A DNA stretch of 64,000 nucleotides from Lachnospiraceae bacterium (GTDB lineage Bacteria; Bacillota; Clostridia; Lachnospirales; Lachnospiraceae), in the NCBI GenBank assembly GCA_017428105.1, contig JAFRRM010000033.1, forward strand, positions 22,537 to 86,536. Reading direction: 5' to 3'. The first letter of the stretch is position 1, and each line of letters starts with the position of its first letter. This document shows positions 54,494 to 63,870 of this stretch, in pieces. Made by a program: the position numbers and the translations under genes. Under the pieces are notes generated by a model. It was not told where the DNA came from and searched no databases. It saw only the letters and a program-made list of their open reading frames with translations.

Positions 54494-56677
54494 ATGGAGA
54501 CCTATAGACACTACGACGGTACGGAAGACCAGATCAGAACGCCCGCCGAAGAGCTGGCCGAGCAGGCCGATCAGGCCGTCGCCCGCGTGGAATCGATCTC
54601 GGCCGGGATCGGCGAGCCGGCCACGGACGCCGCGGAACTGAACGTGCGCGACGCCGCCATTGCCGCCCTGGGCGGAAAAGAAGAAGCGGACGAGTACGCC
54701 ATGCCTGAAAAGAAGGCGGCTGCTGACAGCGCGCTGCATTTTGCGGAGGAAGAAGCGGAAAACATCGAGGAGACGGCCGGAAAGACCGCCCGTTCGTTCC
54801 AGGCGATCGCCGCGGAGACCGAGGCCGACGCGGAAGCCGCGCTCGGCGCCGCAAAGGAGCTGGCCGAGACCGGGAAAGCCAAGGCCGCGGAAGCCGCGGA
54901 ATCGATGGACATGACCGTGGTCGGCGCGGAGGAAGCCGCCGGAGCGGTCAGGGAGACCCTGACGGAAAATAAAGAGCCGGTCTTCGAACCGGCTGCCGCG
55001 GCAGCGGAGGAAGCAAAGGAAGCGGTGCAGAACGCGGCCGAATCGGTGCAGAACGCGGCCGAAGCCGCGCAGCCCGTTCCTTCCGTCCCGGAGATCCCGG
55101 TCCGCGAAGAGGACCTGCTGGAGGTGGGATCGCCCGTTCCCCCCGAGGAACCGCCCGTCACCACGCCTTCGCGCGTCAGCCGCAAGACCCTCACCATCGG
55201 CCTGATCTGCCTGGCGGCGCTGCTGCTGGCCGGCGGCATCTTCCTGATGACCAAACTGATCCGCCATCCCCTGGAGCGGGCCGCGGCGAGCGCCCGCGAC
55301 ACCATCCAGGAGGTAAAAGAATCCGAACTGAACGTTTTCGCGAGGAACCTGCTCCAGCACGGCAGCACCACGCTGAAGGTCGACCTGAACGAGATGCAGG
55401 ATCTGATCAGTGCTCTCCTGCCCCTCCCGATCAAACTAAAGTTCTCAGCGGAGACGTCCCTGTATAGTAATTTCGGAAGTCTAGCCCTCACCACCAACAT
55501 ATCGCTATTTGGAAAAAAAATACCGGCTGAACTCATTTACCATGAAGGCAAAGATATCGCTGTATCCAGTGATATTCTTTTCGGCACGACTAATTACGGC
55601 TTCAACCTGAAGACGTTAGGCCAGAATCTGGACGGCTCCCTTTTCGATCCCGCCAGGGACGGAACGTACGCCCTGCTGCAGACTAAATTCGACCAGCTCA
55701 AAGCGCACGACTTCAAGGAACACGCGCTGGAAGACCTGATCAATGAATTCAGAGCCCGCTTGAAGGGGCTCACTAACGTCGGGATCGATTACCTGATCAA
55801 GAATGCCGGCTTCAACACCGGCAGCCAGACGATCACCATCGCGGGCGAGGACATCAAGACCAACACCCTGACCATGACCTTTAACGACGAGGTTTTCTGC
55901 GGCCTGCTGGACACCCTGCTCGACTACTGCCGCGACGATAAGGACATGCGGGGCTTCCTGACAAAAGTTGCGGACAAGATCCTGCTGCTTGAGCCGGAAC
56001 CCCAGCCCGGAACGCCGGAAGAGCGTGTCCTGGAAGCGCTGAAGCAGGCGAAGGACGAGATCGCGGAGCAGAGATCCAGGATCGCCGGAACGGATTTCAC
56101 CATCATCTCCTATATGAACGGCGGCAAGACACTGCGCATGGATTCGAAAGCCGTCAAAGGCGACAAGGAAGCCTTCTGCAATTTCTCCTTCGGGCCGGAC
56201 GTCAAGGCGCCTAAAGAGATCGACCTGGAGTTGAGCATTCCCGGCCAGGCCATGATCAGCGCTGTCTATACCGTAACCTCCCGCACCGATGACCTGTACA
56301 GCGGCAAACTGAACGTCCGCTGCGATGCGGCGGATCTGGCGAACCTGACTGTCAACTGGGACAAGAAGACCGGGACCTTCTCCGTTCTGGTCGAAGCCCT
56401 GCAGGAAAACCAGTTCGCATCGCTGACCGGCACGCTGCAGCGCGACGGCAAGATCACGACGCTGGCGCCTCAGAAAGTCACCTTCTCCACGGATTCCGTG
56501 ACTACGGAACTTCCTTTGGACGTCATTCTAATTTTCAACGAAGCGGCGGAATTCCCTTCTCTGCCGAATTTTACCGAGATCACCAGCATGAGCGAAGAAC
56601 AGTTTGAAGCGATCTTCGAAGACCTGCAGGAGACCCTCTCCTCGCTGTTCTCCCTTTCCACCCTTTTCGGGCAGTAA
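54494..56677 (+). CDS. Large single-pass membrane protein of an ABC cassette, unknown function
   Basis: 727 residues. The cytoplasmic N-terminal 230 residues are Ala/Glu-rich and probably coiled-coil (AAEAAESMDMTVVGAEEAAG). One membrane helix lies at about 233-256 (IGLICLAALLLAGGIFLMT). The remaining 470 residues are external and beta-rich, with repeating strand patterns such as GSQTITIAGEDIKTNTLTM. No family is recognised with certainty. Its place between the ATPase and permeases suggests an accessory or substrate-capture part of the exporter. Bases 55430-55610 are more AT-rich than the rest of the gene. Confidence 0.75.
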   Translation: METYRHYDGTEDQIRTPAEELAEQADQAVARVESISAGIGEPATDAAELNVRDAAIAALGGKEEADEYAMPEKKAAADSALHFAEEEAENIEETAGKTARSFQAIAAETEADAEAALGAAKELAETGKAKAAEAAESMDMTVVGAEEAAGAVRETLTENKEPVFEPAAAAAEEAKEAVQNAAESVQNAAEAAQPVPSVPEIPVREEDLLEVGSPVPPEEPPVTTPSRVSRKTLTIGLICLAALLLAGGIFLMTKLIRHPLERAAASARDTIQEVKESELNVFARNLLQHGSTTLKVDLNEMQDLISALLPLPIKLKFSAETSLYSNFGSLALTTNISLFGKKIPAELIYHEGKDIAVSSDILFGTTNYGFNLKTLGQNLDGSLFDPARDGTYALLQTKFDQLKAHDFKEHALEDLINEFRARLKGLTNVGIDYLIKNAGFNTGSQTITIAGEDIKTNTLTMTFNDEVFCGLLDTLLDYCRDDKDMRGFLTKVADKILLLEPEPQPGTPEERVLEALKQAKDEIAEQRSRIAGTDFTIISYMNGGKTLRMDSKAVKGDKEAFCNFSFGPDVKAPKEIDLELSIPGQAMISAVYTVTSRTDDLYSGKLNVRCDAADLANLTVNWDKKTGTFSVLVEALQENQFASLTGTLQRDGKITTLAPQKVTFSTDSVTTELPLDVILIFNEAAEFPSLPNFTEITSMSEEQFEAIFEDLQETLSSLFSLSTLFGQ

Positions 56678-56695
56678 GACAGGAGCCTTCCAAAC

Positions 56696-57898
56696 GTGAA
56701 AGCAATGTGGCGGCGGGACTGGATCCTTTTTCGGCGCGGGCTGATCCCCGCGCTGATTCTGACGCTCCTGCTGGGTCTCGCCTCTTCGCTGGCCGCCTAC
56801 GCCGTGACCTTCAGCGCCGAGGAAAGCGCGTCGCCGGTCCGGGTCGGTCTGGTGGATGAGGAAGGCGGCCTGATCAGCCGCATGGCCGTAAACGTGGTGA
56901 GCAGCCAGAGCTTCATCGCCAGTCTGGTGGATTTCGAGCAGACGAAGAAGGCGGACGCGCTGAACGGGCTGCAGGAAGGACGGTACGAAGCCGTCATCAT
57001 CCTGCCGGAGGGATATATCGACCACATCCGTTACGGGACCGCGGGGACCGGACAGATCATCCTGTCCAAAGCCGCCGCCGCGTCCGCCGAAGTCGTGGCT
57101 TCGCTGGCCCGCTTCGGGGAACTGCTGCTGGCCGCCGGCCAGTACGGGGTCTTTGCGGGCGAACAGATCATCTGGGACAAAGGCCTGTCCGAAGAATTCC
57201 ACCGGGAATTCCTGGACAAAAGCAACGACGCGCTGTTCGACCAGGCCTTCAGCATCTACGACGACGGGATCCTCCGCGAGACCGCGCCGTACAGTGGCTC
57301 CGGCCTCGCCACCGGCGCGTATTACGCCGTGGCCTGGATCAGCTTCTTCCTGCTGCTCTGTGGCCTGTTTTTCCCCGCCCTGTATACGAAAGATACGCGG
57401 AAGACGATGCTGACGCGGCTGTACAGCCTGTCTGTCACGCCCGGCGGGTACCTGTCCGGGAAGCTGCTCTTCCCGTTCCTGTTCCGCCTGCCGCTGATGA
57501 TCGCCATCCTGGCGGTGCTCGGCCGCAGCTTCAAACTGGATCTGACGCCCGGCGCCGTCCTCTGGGGTCTGCTGGCCGTGGTCATGGCGTCCGTGCTGAC
57601 CAGTTTCGCATCGGTCGCGCTGGGACAGAAAAAGGGCTGGCAGGGCCTCCTGATGGGGATCGCCTCCGTCTGCCTGTTCCTGTGCGGCGGCCTGATCCCG
57701 CGCAGCATGCTGCCGGACTGGGTGACCCAGATCGGACGGTTCACGCCCCTAGGCGCGGTGTTCAGCGGTCTGAAGCCGCTCTTCGGCGGCAAGGCTGACC
57801 CGCTTTCGGTGCTGGCCGGCCTGCTGCTGACCGCCGCCGCGGGCTATGCTGCCTGGCATCACATCACGGTCATGCCGCAGAAAGGAGAGGGATCATGA
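56696..57898 (+). CDS. ABC-2 type permease
   Basis: 400 residues. One N-terminal membrane helix (ALILTLLLGLASSLAAYAV), an external domain of about 170 residues, then five C-terminal helices, the layout of ABC-2/DrrB-like export permeases. The start is GTG at 56696 with AGGAG ten bases upstream. It overlaps the next permease gene by ATGA. Confidence 0.85.
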   Translation: MKAMWRRDWILFRRGLIPALILTLLLGLASSLAAYAVTFSAEESASPVRVGLVDEEGGLISRMAVNVVSSQSFIASLVDFEQTKKADALNGLQEGRYEAVIILPEGYIDHIRYGTAGTGQIILSKAAAASAEVVASLARFGELLLAAGQYGVFAGEQIIWDKGLSEEFHREFLDKSNDALFDQAFSIYDDGILRETAPYSGSGLATGAYYAVAWISFFLLLCGLFFPALYTKDTRKTMLTRLYSLSVTPGGYLSGKLLFPFLFRLPLMIAILAVLGRSFKLDLTPGAVLWGLLAVVMASVLTSFASVALGQKKGWQGLLMGIASVCLFLCGGLIPRSMLPDWVTQIGRFTPLGAVFSGLKPLFGGKADPLSVLAGLLLTAAAGYAAWHHITVMPQKGEGS

Positions 57899-58890
57899 AG
57901 CTGCTTCTGTTTTCTCTCAAAAAGACGCTGCGCACGCCGCTTTACTGGATCTTCCTGGCCGGCATCCTGCTGCTGCCGCCTCTCTTCTATCACGTAGGCC
58001 GGACTACGGCGGCGCCGCCCGCTGCTTATCATCTGGCGGATCCGCAGGATCCGGATTCCGCGCTGATCGGCACATATCTGGACCGTGCCGGGTTTACCGC
58101 CTATGCCTCGGAGGAGGAACTGCGCCGCGACGTCACGCTCGGCCTGACGGAAGGCGGCGTCCTGGTGCCCGCGGACCTGACCGCCCGGCTCACCCGCGGG
58201 GAATTCCGGAACTCTCTGACCTTCCTCATCAGCGCCACGTCTCTCTTGCCGGACCTTTGGCAGAACCACGTCGCGGCCGCCCTGCTGGCGGTCTATGCCC
58301 CGTATATCTCCGCCCGCTATCTGGAAGAAGGCGGGATCACGCTGGAGGAGATGAAGGGAGCCTATCAGCACATGATGGAGACCGGGCAGCTGTTCCATTT
58401 CGAGATCACGACCCGCGACGGCCGTGCCGTCCCGAACACGGACCGGAGCCGCCGCTTCTTCCTGGGCACGCTGTCCCTGCTGCTGTTCCTGGGCAGTTAT
58501 TTCTGCATCTCCGCCCCCCTGGCGGAATCCGCGGCGCAGCAGAGCCTGCGCATCGGCCGCCGCCGCGCGTTCACGGCGATCATCCTGCCCGGCGTCCTGC
58601 TTCGCGGACTGGGCCTGGCCGCTGCCGCAGCCGGCGCCTGCCTCCTGACCGGGGAGACCGCGGTCCTCCCGGCCGCCTTCGGCACCCTGGCCGCCATGCT
58701 CCTTTTCCACCTCCTCCTGGACTTTCTGCCCGGCCGCAGCTGGAAAGACCTTCTGGTCATCTTCCTGGCCCTGTTCAGCCTGGCTCTCTCCCCGATGTTC
58801 GTGGACCTGAGCCTGCTGCTGCCCTTCACTGCCAAACTCCGCTGCCTGATCCCGCCCTGCTGGCTCTGGGCGATGGCAGGGATGCTGTGA
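57895..58890 (+). CDS. Second ABC-2-like permease subunit
   Basis: 331 residues with an N-terminal membrane helix (YWIFLAGILLLPPLFYHV), an external segment and four to five C-terminal helices. It resembles the preceding permease in layout, so the two probably form a heterodimer with the 53813-54493 ATPase. The C terminus is short (WLWAMAGML). Confidence 0.8.
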   Translation: MKLLLFSLKKTLRTPLYWIFLAGILLLPPLFYHVGRTTAAPPAAYHLADPQDPDSALIGTYLDRAGFTAYASEEELRRDVTLGLTEGGVLVPADLTARLTRGEFRNSLTFLISATSLLPDLWQNHVAAALLAVYAPYISARYLEEGGITLEEMKGAYQHMMETGQLFHFEITTRDGRAVPNTDRSRRFFLGTLSLLLFLGSYFCISAPLAESAAQQSLRIGRRRAFTAIILPGVLLRGLGLAAAAAGACLLTGETAVLPAAFGTLAAMLLFHLLLDFLPGRSWKDLLVIFLALFSLALSPMFVDLSLLLPFTAKLRCLIPPCWLWAMAGML

Positions 58891-58900
58891 CCGAATCCTC

Positions 58901-58930
58901 AAAAAAGGCGGCCGAAGGGCCGCCTTTTTT
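58901..58930. terminator. Terminator of the ABC cassette
   Basis: 13-bp perfect stem AAAAAAGGCGGCC/GGCCGCCTTTTTT with a four-base loop, ten bases after the last stop codon. Confidence 0.95.
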
Positions 58931-59231
58931 ATGTGTGTCTTAAGAGTTTTTTCACGCTTTCCCATCATCCGGATCTGCTTGCCGGAAAGTGCGGAAAACA
59001 GTTTTTTGCACTTATGCTTCTGCCTCCGATCGGTCGGCGGATCTTCCGCGGCAGGGTTCTGTCCCGCCTGCGGCGCCGGATCCGCGGAATGATCTCCGCA
59101 CAAAAAGGTGGGTGACAGGTCCCAGCAACCTGTCACCCGGTGAAGATATAATGAAGAAGGAGGGGGTGTTGCCCGGTAGCGGCAACTGCAATTATGAAAA
59201 AACTTACTGTCTGGCTTTATGATAGCGGACA
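58931..59231. other. Gene-free stretch with a palindromic hairpin
   Basis: No supported gene. At 59110-59138 an 11-bp perfect stem GGGTGACAGGT/ACCTGTCACCC resembles the palindromic elements near 21173. TATAAT and GGAGG-like words near 59146-59165 precede only a 23-codon frame. Confidence 0.5.
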
Positions 59232-59266
59232 AAAAGAAAAGTTTTATGCGAAGTGCATAAAACTTT
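59232..59266 (-). terminator. Terminator of proS
   Basis: 12-bp stem AAAGTTTTATGC/GCATAAAACTTT (59238-59249, 59255-59266) followed on the minus strand by TCTTTTTG, 37 bases after the proS stop. Confidence 0.8.
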
Positions 59267-59302
59267 CTTGTAAAATTTATGAAAATTTGATGAATGCGGG
59301 GA

Positions 59303-60742
59303 TCAATAGGCCTTGCCCCAGATCACCATCTTCTTCGCCGGGCGGCCGCAGCAGACGCAGGTGTCGGAGATGTGCTCCTGGGCGAAAGGCATGCACCGCG
59401 CGGTGGCGGTGGTGTCTTCTTTGATTTTCAGCTCGCAGTCCAGCTCGCCGCACCATTCGGCCTTCACAAAGCCAGGCTTGTTCGCGATGATGTCCTGGAA
59501 CTCGTCATAGGTCCGCGCTTCGTAGATGTGGCTCTCCAGGAAGGCCCGGGCACGCGCCAGCATGTCCGCCTGTTCCTGTTCCAGGGCCGCCTTCACGGCG
59601 TCCGCCAGCTCATCCAGCGCCACGATCTGCTTTTCGCGGTTGTCGCGGCGCACGATCACGGCCTGGCCGGCTTCGATGTCCTTCGGGCCGATCTCCACGC
59701 GGAGCGGGATGCCGCGCATCTCCTGTTCACTGAATTTCCAGCCGGGGTTCTTGTCGCTCTCGTCCACTTTGACGCGCAGGCCGGCGGCGCTCAGGGTCTC
59801 CTTCAGTTCGGCGGCCTTTTCCAGCACGCCGGGCTTGTGCTGCGCGATCGGGATGATCATGACCTGCGTCGGCGCGATGCGGGGCGGCAGGACCAGGCCG
59901 GAATCATCGCCGTGCACCATGATCAGGGCGCCGATGATGCGGGTGCTCATGCCCCAGGAGGTCTGATGCACGTACTGCAGCGAATTGTCCTTGTCCGAGA
60001 ACTGGATGCCGAACGCGCGGGCAAATCCGTCGCCGAAGTTGTGGCTGGTGCCGGACTGCAGCGCCTTGCCGTCGTGCATCATGGCTTCGATGGTGTAGGT
60101 AGAGTTCGCGCCGGCGAACTTTTCCTTATCCGTCTTCTGGCCCTTGATGACCGGGATGGCGAGCATCTCCTCGCAGAAATCCGCGTAGATGTTCAACATC
60201 TGCACGGTGCGGGCCTCGGCCTCTTCCTCCGTGGCGTGGGCCGTGTGGCCTTCCTGCCACCAGAATTCCGTGGTCCGCAGGAACGGACGGGTGGTCTTCT
60301 CCCAGCGCACCACCGAGCACCACTGGTTGTAGCACTTGGGCAGGTCGCGGTAGGATTCGACGATATCCTTATATAATTCGCAGAACAGAGTCTCGGAAGT
60401 GGGACGCACACACAGGCGCTCCGGCAGCGTTTCGCCGCCGCCCTGGGTCACCCACGCGACTTCCGGCGCGAAGCCTTCCACGTGGTCCTTTTCCTTCTGC
60501 AGCAGGCTTTCCGGGATGAACAGGGGCATGGCGACGTTCTCCACGCCGGTGGCCTTGAAGCGGGCGTCCAGCTCGTGCATGATGTTCTCCCAGATGGCGT
60601 AGCCCGCGGGTTTTAAAATGGTGCAGCCCTTGATGGTGGAATACGCCACCAGTTCGGCTTTGGTCACCACGTCGGTGTACCACTTGGCGAAATCCTCCTC
60701 GCGGGAGGTGATGGCTTCTACTAATTTCTTCTTGTCTGCCAT
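59303..60742 (-). CDS. proS: Prolyl-tRNA synthetase (type 3-like)
   Basis: 479 residues, the short form without the bacterial editing insertion. Class II motifs: motif 2 region [24 protein letters not shown] and motif 3 at [10 protein letters not shown]. The C terminus has the zinc/cysteine tail [18 protein letters not shown] typical of the archaeal/eukaryotic-like type. It charges tRNA-Pro. AAAGGAG precedes ATG 60742. Confidence 0.97.
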   Translation of the reverse strand: MADKKKLVEAITSREEDFAKWYTDVVTKAELVAYSTIKGCTILKPAGYAIWENIMHELDARFKATGVENVAMPLFIPESLLQKEKDHVEGFAPEVAWVTQGGGETLPERLCVRPTSETLFCELYKDIVESYRDLPKCYNQWCSVVRWEKTTRPFLRTTEFWWQEGHTAHATEEEAEARTVQMLNIYADFCEEMLAIPVIKGQKTDKEKFAGANSTYTIEAMMHDGKALQSGTSHNFGDGFARAFGIQFSDKDNSLQYVHQTSWGMSTRIIGALIMVHGDDSGLVLPPRIAPTQVMIIPIAQHKPGVLEKAAELKETLSAAGLRVKVDESDKNPGWKFSEQEMRGIPLRVEIGPKDIEAGQAVIVRRDNREKQIVALDELADAVKAALEQEQADMLARARAFLESHIYEARTYDEFQDIIANKPGFVKAEWCGELDCELKIKEDTTATARCMPFAQEHISDTCVCCGRPAKKMVIWGKAY

Positions 60743-60813
60743 GATCTTTCTCCTTTTATTACAGAGGGCGACCCGAGGCCGCCCTGAGAAAACAAGTCAT
60801 TATCCGATGATCC

Positions 60814-61191
60814 TTACGGAGCCTTTGTCGTTTCCGGCGCGGCGGTCGTGGTCTCCACATCGGCAGCCGTGGTCTCTGGGGCAGCCGTGGTCTCGGGAGC
60901 GGCCGTGGTGGGCGCTTCCGTGGTCTCCGGTTCCGCAGTGGTGGTGGCATAGATGCCGGCGATGTCCTGGACGACCAGTTCTTCGCGGTCGTACTGAGGC
61001 TTCGCTTCCGCATTCTTCTTAATGGCGTTGTACACCGTGATGCCCAGGGCCACGACGACGGCCAGGGCCAGCACGCCGGCCACGATCTTCCAGATCAGGG
61101 AGTTGCGCTGCTGCTGGCGCTTTTCTTTCTCTATGTTTTCCTTGCGGTTCTTTTTATACTCTTTATACTTGTCGACTTTTTCCTGGCTCAT
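60814..61191 (-). CDS. Single-pass membrane protein with Thr/Ala/Glu tail
   Basis: 125 residues. A charged N-terminal helix (DKYKEYKKNRKENIEKEKRQ), one membrane helix at about 33-53 (IWKIVAGVLALAVVVALGI) and a low-complexity tail of TTAAPETT-like repeats, predicted outside. It resembles the linkers of the surface proteins here. Function unknown. It lies upstream of proS with a 71-base gap. Confidence 0.75.
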   Translation of the reverse strand: MSQEKVDKYKEYKKNRKENIEKEKRQQQRNSLIWKIVAGVLALAVVVALGITVYNAIKKNAEAKPQYDREELVVQDIAGIYATTTAEPETTEAPTTAAPETTAAPETTAADVETTTAAPETTKAP

Positions 61192-61296
61192 TGACTGCCG
61201 TCCTCCTATCCTTTCACGCCGCTTTTATGCGGACGCCACGTTATTTTACCCGAACCGTCCCGAAAAATCAAGATGTTTTTCCGCCTGTTTCGGGAA

Positions 61297-61809
61297 TTAT
61301 TTCTCTGCGGACCCCTTCCAGCGGAGCCGGTGCAGGTCTCCCTGCGTCTCCAGCCCGGCAAAACCCTGCTGGCGCAGCGCCTCGTACAGCACCACGGCCA
61401 CGGAATTGGACAGGTTCAGGGAGCGGTTGTCCGCCACCATGGGGATGCGCAGGCAGCTCTCCTCGTGCGCCACCAGGATCTCTTCCGGGATCCCCGCGCT
61501 CTCCCGCCCGAAGATGAGGTAATCGCCCGGGGCGAAAGCCGCTTCCGTGTAGCAGCGGCGCGCTTTGGTGGTGAGGAAAAAGAGGCGGCCGGACGGGTTC
61601 TTCCGCAGGAAGTCCGCGAAGTCATCATAGACGGAGCAGTCCAGGTCCTTCCAGTAGTCCAGGCCGGCCCGCCGCAGATGCTTCTCGTCCAGGCTGAAGC
61701 CCAGCGGCCGAATCAGATGCAGCCGGCTGCCCGTGGCCACGCAGCTGCGCCCGATATTGCCGGTATTGGCCGGGATCTCCGGTTCCAGCAGTACGATATT
61801 GAACGCCAT
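61297..61809 (-). CDS. trmL: tRNA (cytidine/uridine-34-2'-O)-methyltransferase
   Basis: 170 residues of the SPOUT (trefoil knot) class. PEIPANTGNIGR at the N terminus, FGRESAGIPEEIL, and the knot end LNLSNSVAVVLYEALRQ match TrmL. It methylates the wobble-base ribose of tRNA-Leu species. Start ATG 61809, 35 bases after the small membrane protein gene. Confidence 0.95.
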   Translation of the reverse strand: MAFNIVLLEPEIPANTGNIGRSCVATGSRLHLIRPLGFSLDEKHLRRAGLDYWKDLDCSVYDDFADFLRKNPSGRLFFLTTKARRCYTEAAFAPGDYLIFGRESAGIPEEILVAHEESCLRIPMVADNRSLNLSNSVAVVLYEALRQQGFAGLETQGDLHRLRWKGSAEK

Positions 61810-61844
61810 GCCCGCTTCTCCTTCGCCGCGTCGTCCGCCGGGGC

Positions 61845-61973
61845 TCAGACGGCCCGTCCCACCAGCGACGCGATCAGCGCGTAGGCCATCGGGATGACCA
61901 TCGCCAGCACCAGCACGATGACCACGACCCGAAGGAAGATCTTTTTCTGTTTTTTATTGCTGAAATCAAACAT
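61845..61973 (-). CDS. Small membrane protein, 42 aa
   Basis: Starts MFDFSNKKQKKIFLRVVVIV, then a hydrophobic helix (VLVLAMVIPMAYALIASLV) and GRAV. Short proteins with an MFDFxKK start and one helix are common and conserved in Lachnospiraceae and relatives, so this is probably a real gene despite its size. The upstream ribosome site is weak (AAAGGCGGA). Function unknown. Confidence 0.7.
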   Translation of the reverse strand: MFDFSNKKQKKIFLRVVVIVLVLAMVIPMAYALIASLVGRAV

Positions 61974-62054
61974 ATGTTGTTTTCCGCCTTTCGGATTGAT
62001 GTAGGGGTGAACTTCTGCAGTATACCTTATTTCTGCCGGTCTGCCAACCGTTTT

Positions 62055-62801
62055 TTACTCCGCCGGCGATTTTTTCCAGGCAGGAGCCTTTGCGGACGCG
62101 TTCCCCGCTTTTTTGCCGGCTTTTGCGGATGCCTTCCCCGCTTTTCCGGCGCCTTTTCCGGAGCCCGACGCCTTCCCCCGGGAGGGGCATTCCTCCTTCA
62201 GGAAGCATGCTTCGCAGTCCGGGCGCTGCGACTTGCAGATACTGCGGCCCAGCGCGATCAGATGCAGGTTGATCAGGATCCAGTGGTCTTCCGGGATCTT
62301 CTCCATCAGGTCGAATTCCACCTTCACCGGATCGTCGTTGGCGGAGAGTCCCAGCCGCCGCGCGATCCGCCCCACGTGCGTGTCCACCACGATGCTCGGG
62401 ACTCCGTACACGTTGCCCCGCACCACGTTCGCGGTCTTGCGCCCCACGCCGGGCAGCGCGGTCAGGCTTTCGATGTCGGAGGGCACCTCCCCGCCGTGCC
62501 GCTCCAGCAATGCCTGCGCGCAGGCGATGATGTTCTTCGCCTTATGGTGGTAAAACCCGGTGGAGTAGATGTCCTGCTCCAGTTCCTCCTGCCGGGCAGC
62601 CGCGAATTTTTCCAGGCTGTCGTATTTCCTGAAGAGGTCCTGCGTCACCAGGTTCACCCGCGCGTCCGTGCACTGGGCGCTCAAAATGGTGGCCACCAGC
62701 AACTGCCACGCATTGCCGTATTCCAGATATGTGTGAGAGTCCGTCCCGTAGGCTTCGTCCAGTCTGCCCAGGATGCGGGCGATCCTTTCCTGTTCCGTCA
62801 T
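62055..62801 (-). CDS. nth: Endonuclease III with basic Lys/Ala/Ser tail
   Basis: 248 residues. The helix-hairpin-helix LPGVGRKTANVV has catalytic Lys122 and the loop VVDTHV has Asp140. The iron-sulfur cluster cysteines are 189, 196, 199 and 205. It removes oxidised pyrimidines and nicks abasic DNA. Beyond residue 207 it carries about 40 extra residues of K/A/G/S repeats (GKGAGKAGKASAKAGKKAG), unlike the usual 210-residue enzyme; these may add non-specific DNA binding. Confidence 0.94.
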   Translation of the reverse strand: MTEQERIARILGRLDEAYGTDSHTYLEYGNAWQLLVATILSAQCTDARVNLVTQDLFRKYDSLEKFAAARQEELEQDIYSTGFYHHKAKNIIACAQALLERHGGEVPSDIESLTALPGVGRKTANVVRGNVYGVPSIVVDTHVGRIARRLGLSANDDPVKVEFDLMEKIPEDHWILINLHLIALGRSICKSQRPDCEACFLKEECPSRGKASGSGKGAGKAGKASAKAGKKAGNASAKAPAWKKSPAE

Positions 62802-62811
62802 AATGCCTTCC

Positions 62812-62840
62812 TTGACTGTTTTCGGCGGAAATGCTATGAT
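62812..62840 (+). promoter_or_regulatory. Promoter of the CYTH/MntR-like genes
   Basis: TTGACT (62812-62817), 17 bases, TATGAT (62835-62840), 46 bases ahead of the CYTH gene. Confidence 0.75.
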
Positions 62841-62886
62841 TTCCCCGGATATTGGACCATTTTACCACAAACGGAGGCCGTCCGCT

Positions 62887-63351
62887 ATGGAAATCGAACG
62901 GAAATTTTTGATCCCCGCGCTGCCGGAGGATCTGGAGACATACCCGCACGACCGCATCTGGCAGGCCTATCTGTGCGCCCGGCCCACGATCCGCATCCGC
63001 CGCCAGGGTGATGAGTTCATCCTGACCGTCAAGGGCAAAGGCACACTGGCGCACGAGGAATTCGAGCTGCCGCTGTCGGAGGAGTCGTTCCGGCACCTGG
63101 CGGAAAAGACGGACGGGCATCCGGTCGTGAAGACCCGCTACCGCATCCCGCTGCCGCCGTACACGGTCGAGCTGGACGTATTCGAGGGCGAACACGCGGG
63201 CCTGTGGCTGGCGGAAGTGGAGTTCCCCTCCGTGGAGGAGGCGCAGGCCTTCACGCCGCCGGAATGGTTCGGGGAAGATGTGACGTACGATAAGAATTAC
63301 CGCAACGTGCGGCTGGCAGGGCTGCAGGCCGAAGAAAAGATCAGGTTTTAA
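62887..63351 (+). CDS. CYTH domain (triphosphate tunnel) protein
   Basis: 154 residues. MEIERKFLI is the ExExK hallmark; later strands carry paired charged residues (RIRRQGDEFILTVKGKG, EFELPLSEE, ELDVFEGEHAGLWLAEVEF). CYTH enzymes hydrolyse inorganic triphosphate or thiamine/nucleoside triphosphates with Mg2+; the substrate is open. ATG 62887 has GGAGG ten bases upstream; earlier in-frame ATGs would start before the promoter. Confidence 0.93.
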   Translation: MEIERKFLIPALPEDLETYPHDRIWQAYLCARPTIRIRRQGDEFILTVKGKGTLAHEEFELPLSEESFRHLAEKTDGHPVVKTRYRIPLPPYTVELDVFEGEHAGLWLAEVEFPSVEEAQAFTPPEWFGEDVTYDKNYRNVRLAGLQAEEKIRF

Positions 63352-63355
63352 CGAC

Positions 63356-63727
63356 ATGCAGGAATCCGGTGAAATGTATCTGGAAACGATCTATATTCTG
63401 TCCCAGAAATCCTCCGCCGTGCACGGCGTCGACGTCGGGGAGGACTACATGGGCTTCTCCAAGCCCTCGGTCAGCCGCGCCGTCGGCCTCCTCAAGAAGG
63501 ACGGCTTCGTCATCATGGACGCGGACGGCTTCATCAAACTGACCGACGCCGGCCTTCAGCGCGCCCAGCACATCTACGAACGCCACACCGTCCTGACCCG
63601 CCTCTTCTGCGGCCTCGGTGTCGATGAAGAGACCGCCGCGGAGGACGCCTGCCGCATCGAACACTACATCAGCGGCAAGACGTTCGACGCAATCAAGGAG
63701 CACATGAGAAAGTACGGGAGACTGTAA
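63356..63727 (+). CDS. MntR/DtxR-like metal-dependent regulator
   Basis: 123 residues. A winged helix (GFSKPSVSRAVGLLKKDGFV) is followed by the dimerisation and metal-binding region with ETAAEDACRIEHYIS. There is no C-terminal FeoA/SH3 domain, so it resembles MntR. The regulator would sense Mn or Fe and repress uptake genes; no canonical metal transporter is nearby. It starts four bases after the CYTH stop. Confidence 0.88.
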   Translation: MQESGEMYLETIYILSQKSSAVHGVDVGEDYMGFSKPSVSRAVGLLKKDGFVIMDADGFIKLTDAGLQRAQHIYERHTVLTRLFCGLGVDEETAAEDACRIEHYISGKTFDAIKEHMRKYGRL

Positions 63728-63751
63728 AGTCGGAAAAACAAAACCATTTAA

Positions 63752-63795
63752 GGGGAAGTTCTTCATATAGAAGTTGCTTCCCTATTATTATTGTT
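63752..63795 (+). terminator. Terminator-like hairpin after the MntR-like gene
   Basis: Two-part stem GGGAAG/CTTCCC (63753-63758, 63777-63782) and CTTC/GAAG (63761-63764, 63770-63773), followed by TATTATTATTGTT. Confidence 0.55.
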
Positions 63796-63870
63796 ATACT
63801 ATGTCTGAACAACTATTTTCTGTTCGTTTTCCGTTCCGATCCATCTTACCAATGTATAGATGTGGGTTTG

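Noticed and set aside
59151..59222. 23-codon plus-strand frame after a TATAAT-like word
   Set aside because: No ribosome site at a fitting distance, and it lies in a region of hairpins; weak as a gene.
60743..60813. T-box or other riboswitch ahead of proS
   Set aside because: Only 71 bases with one weak hairpin and no T-box sequence; too short for a leader of that kind.
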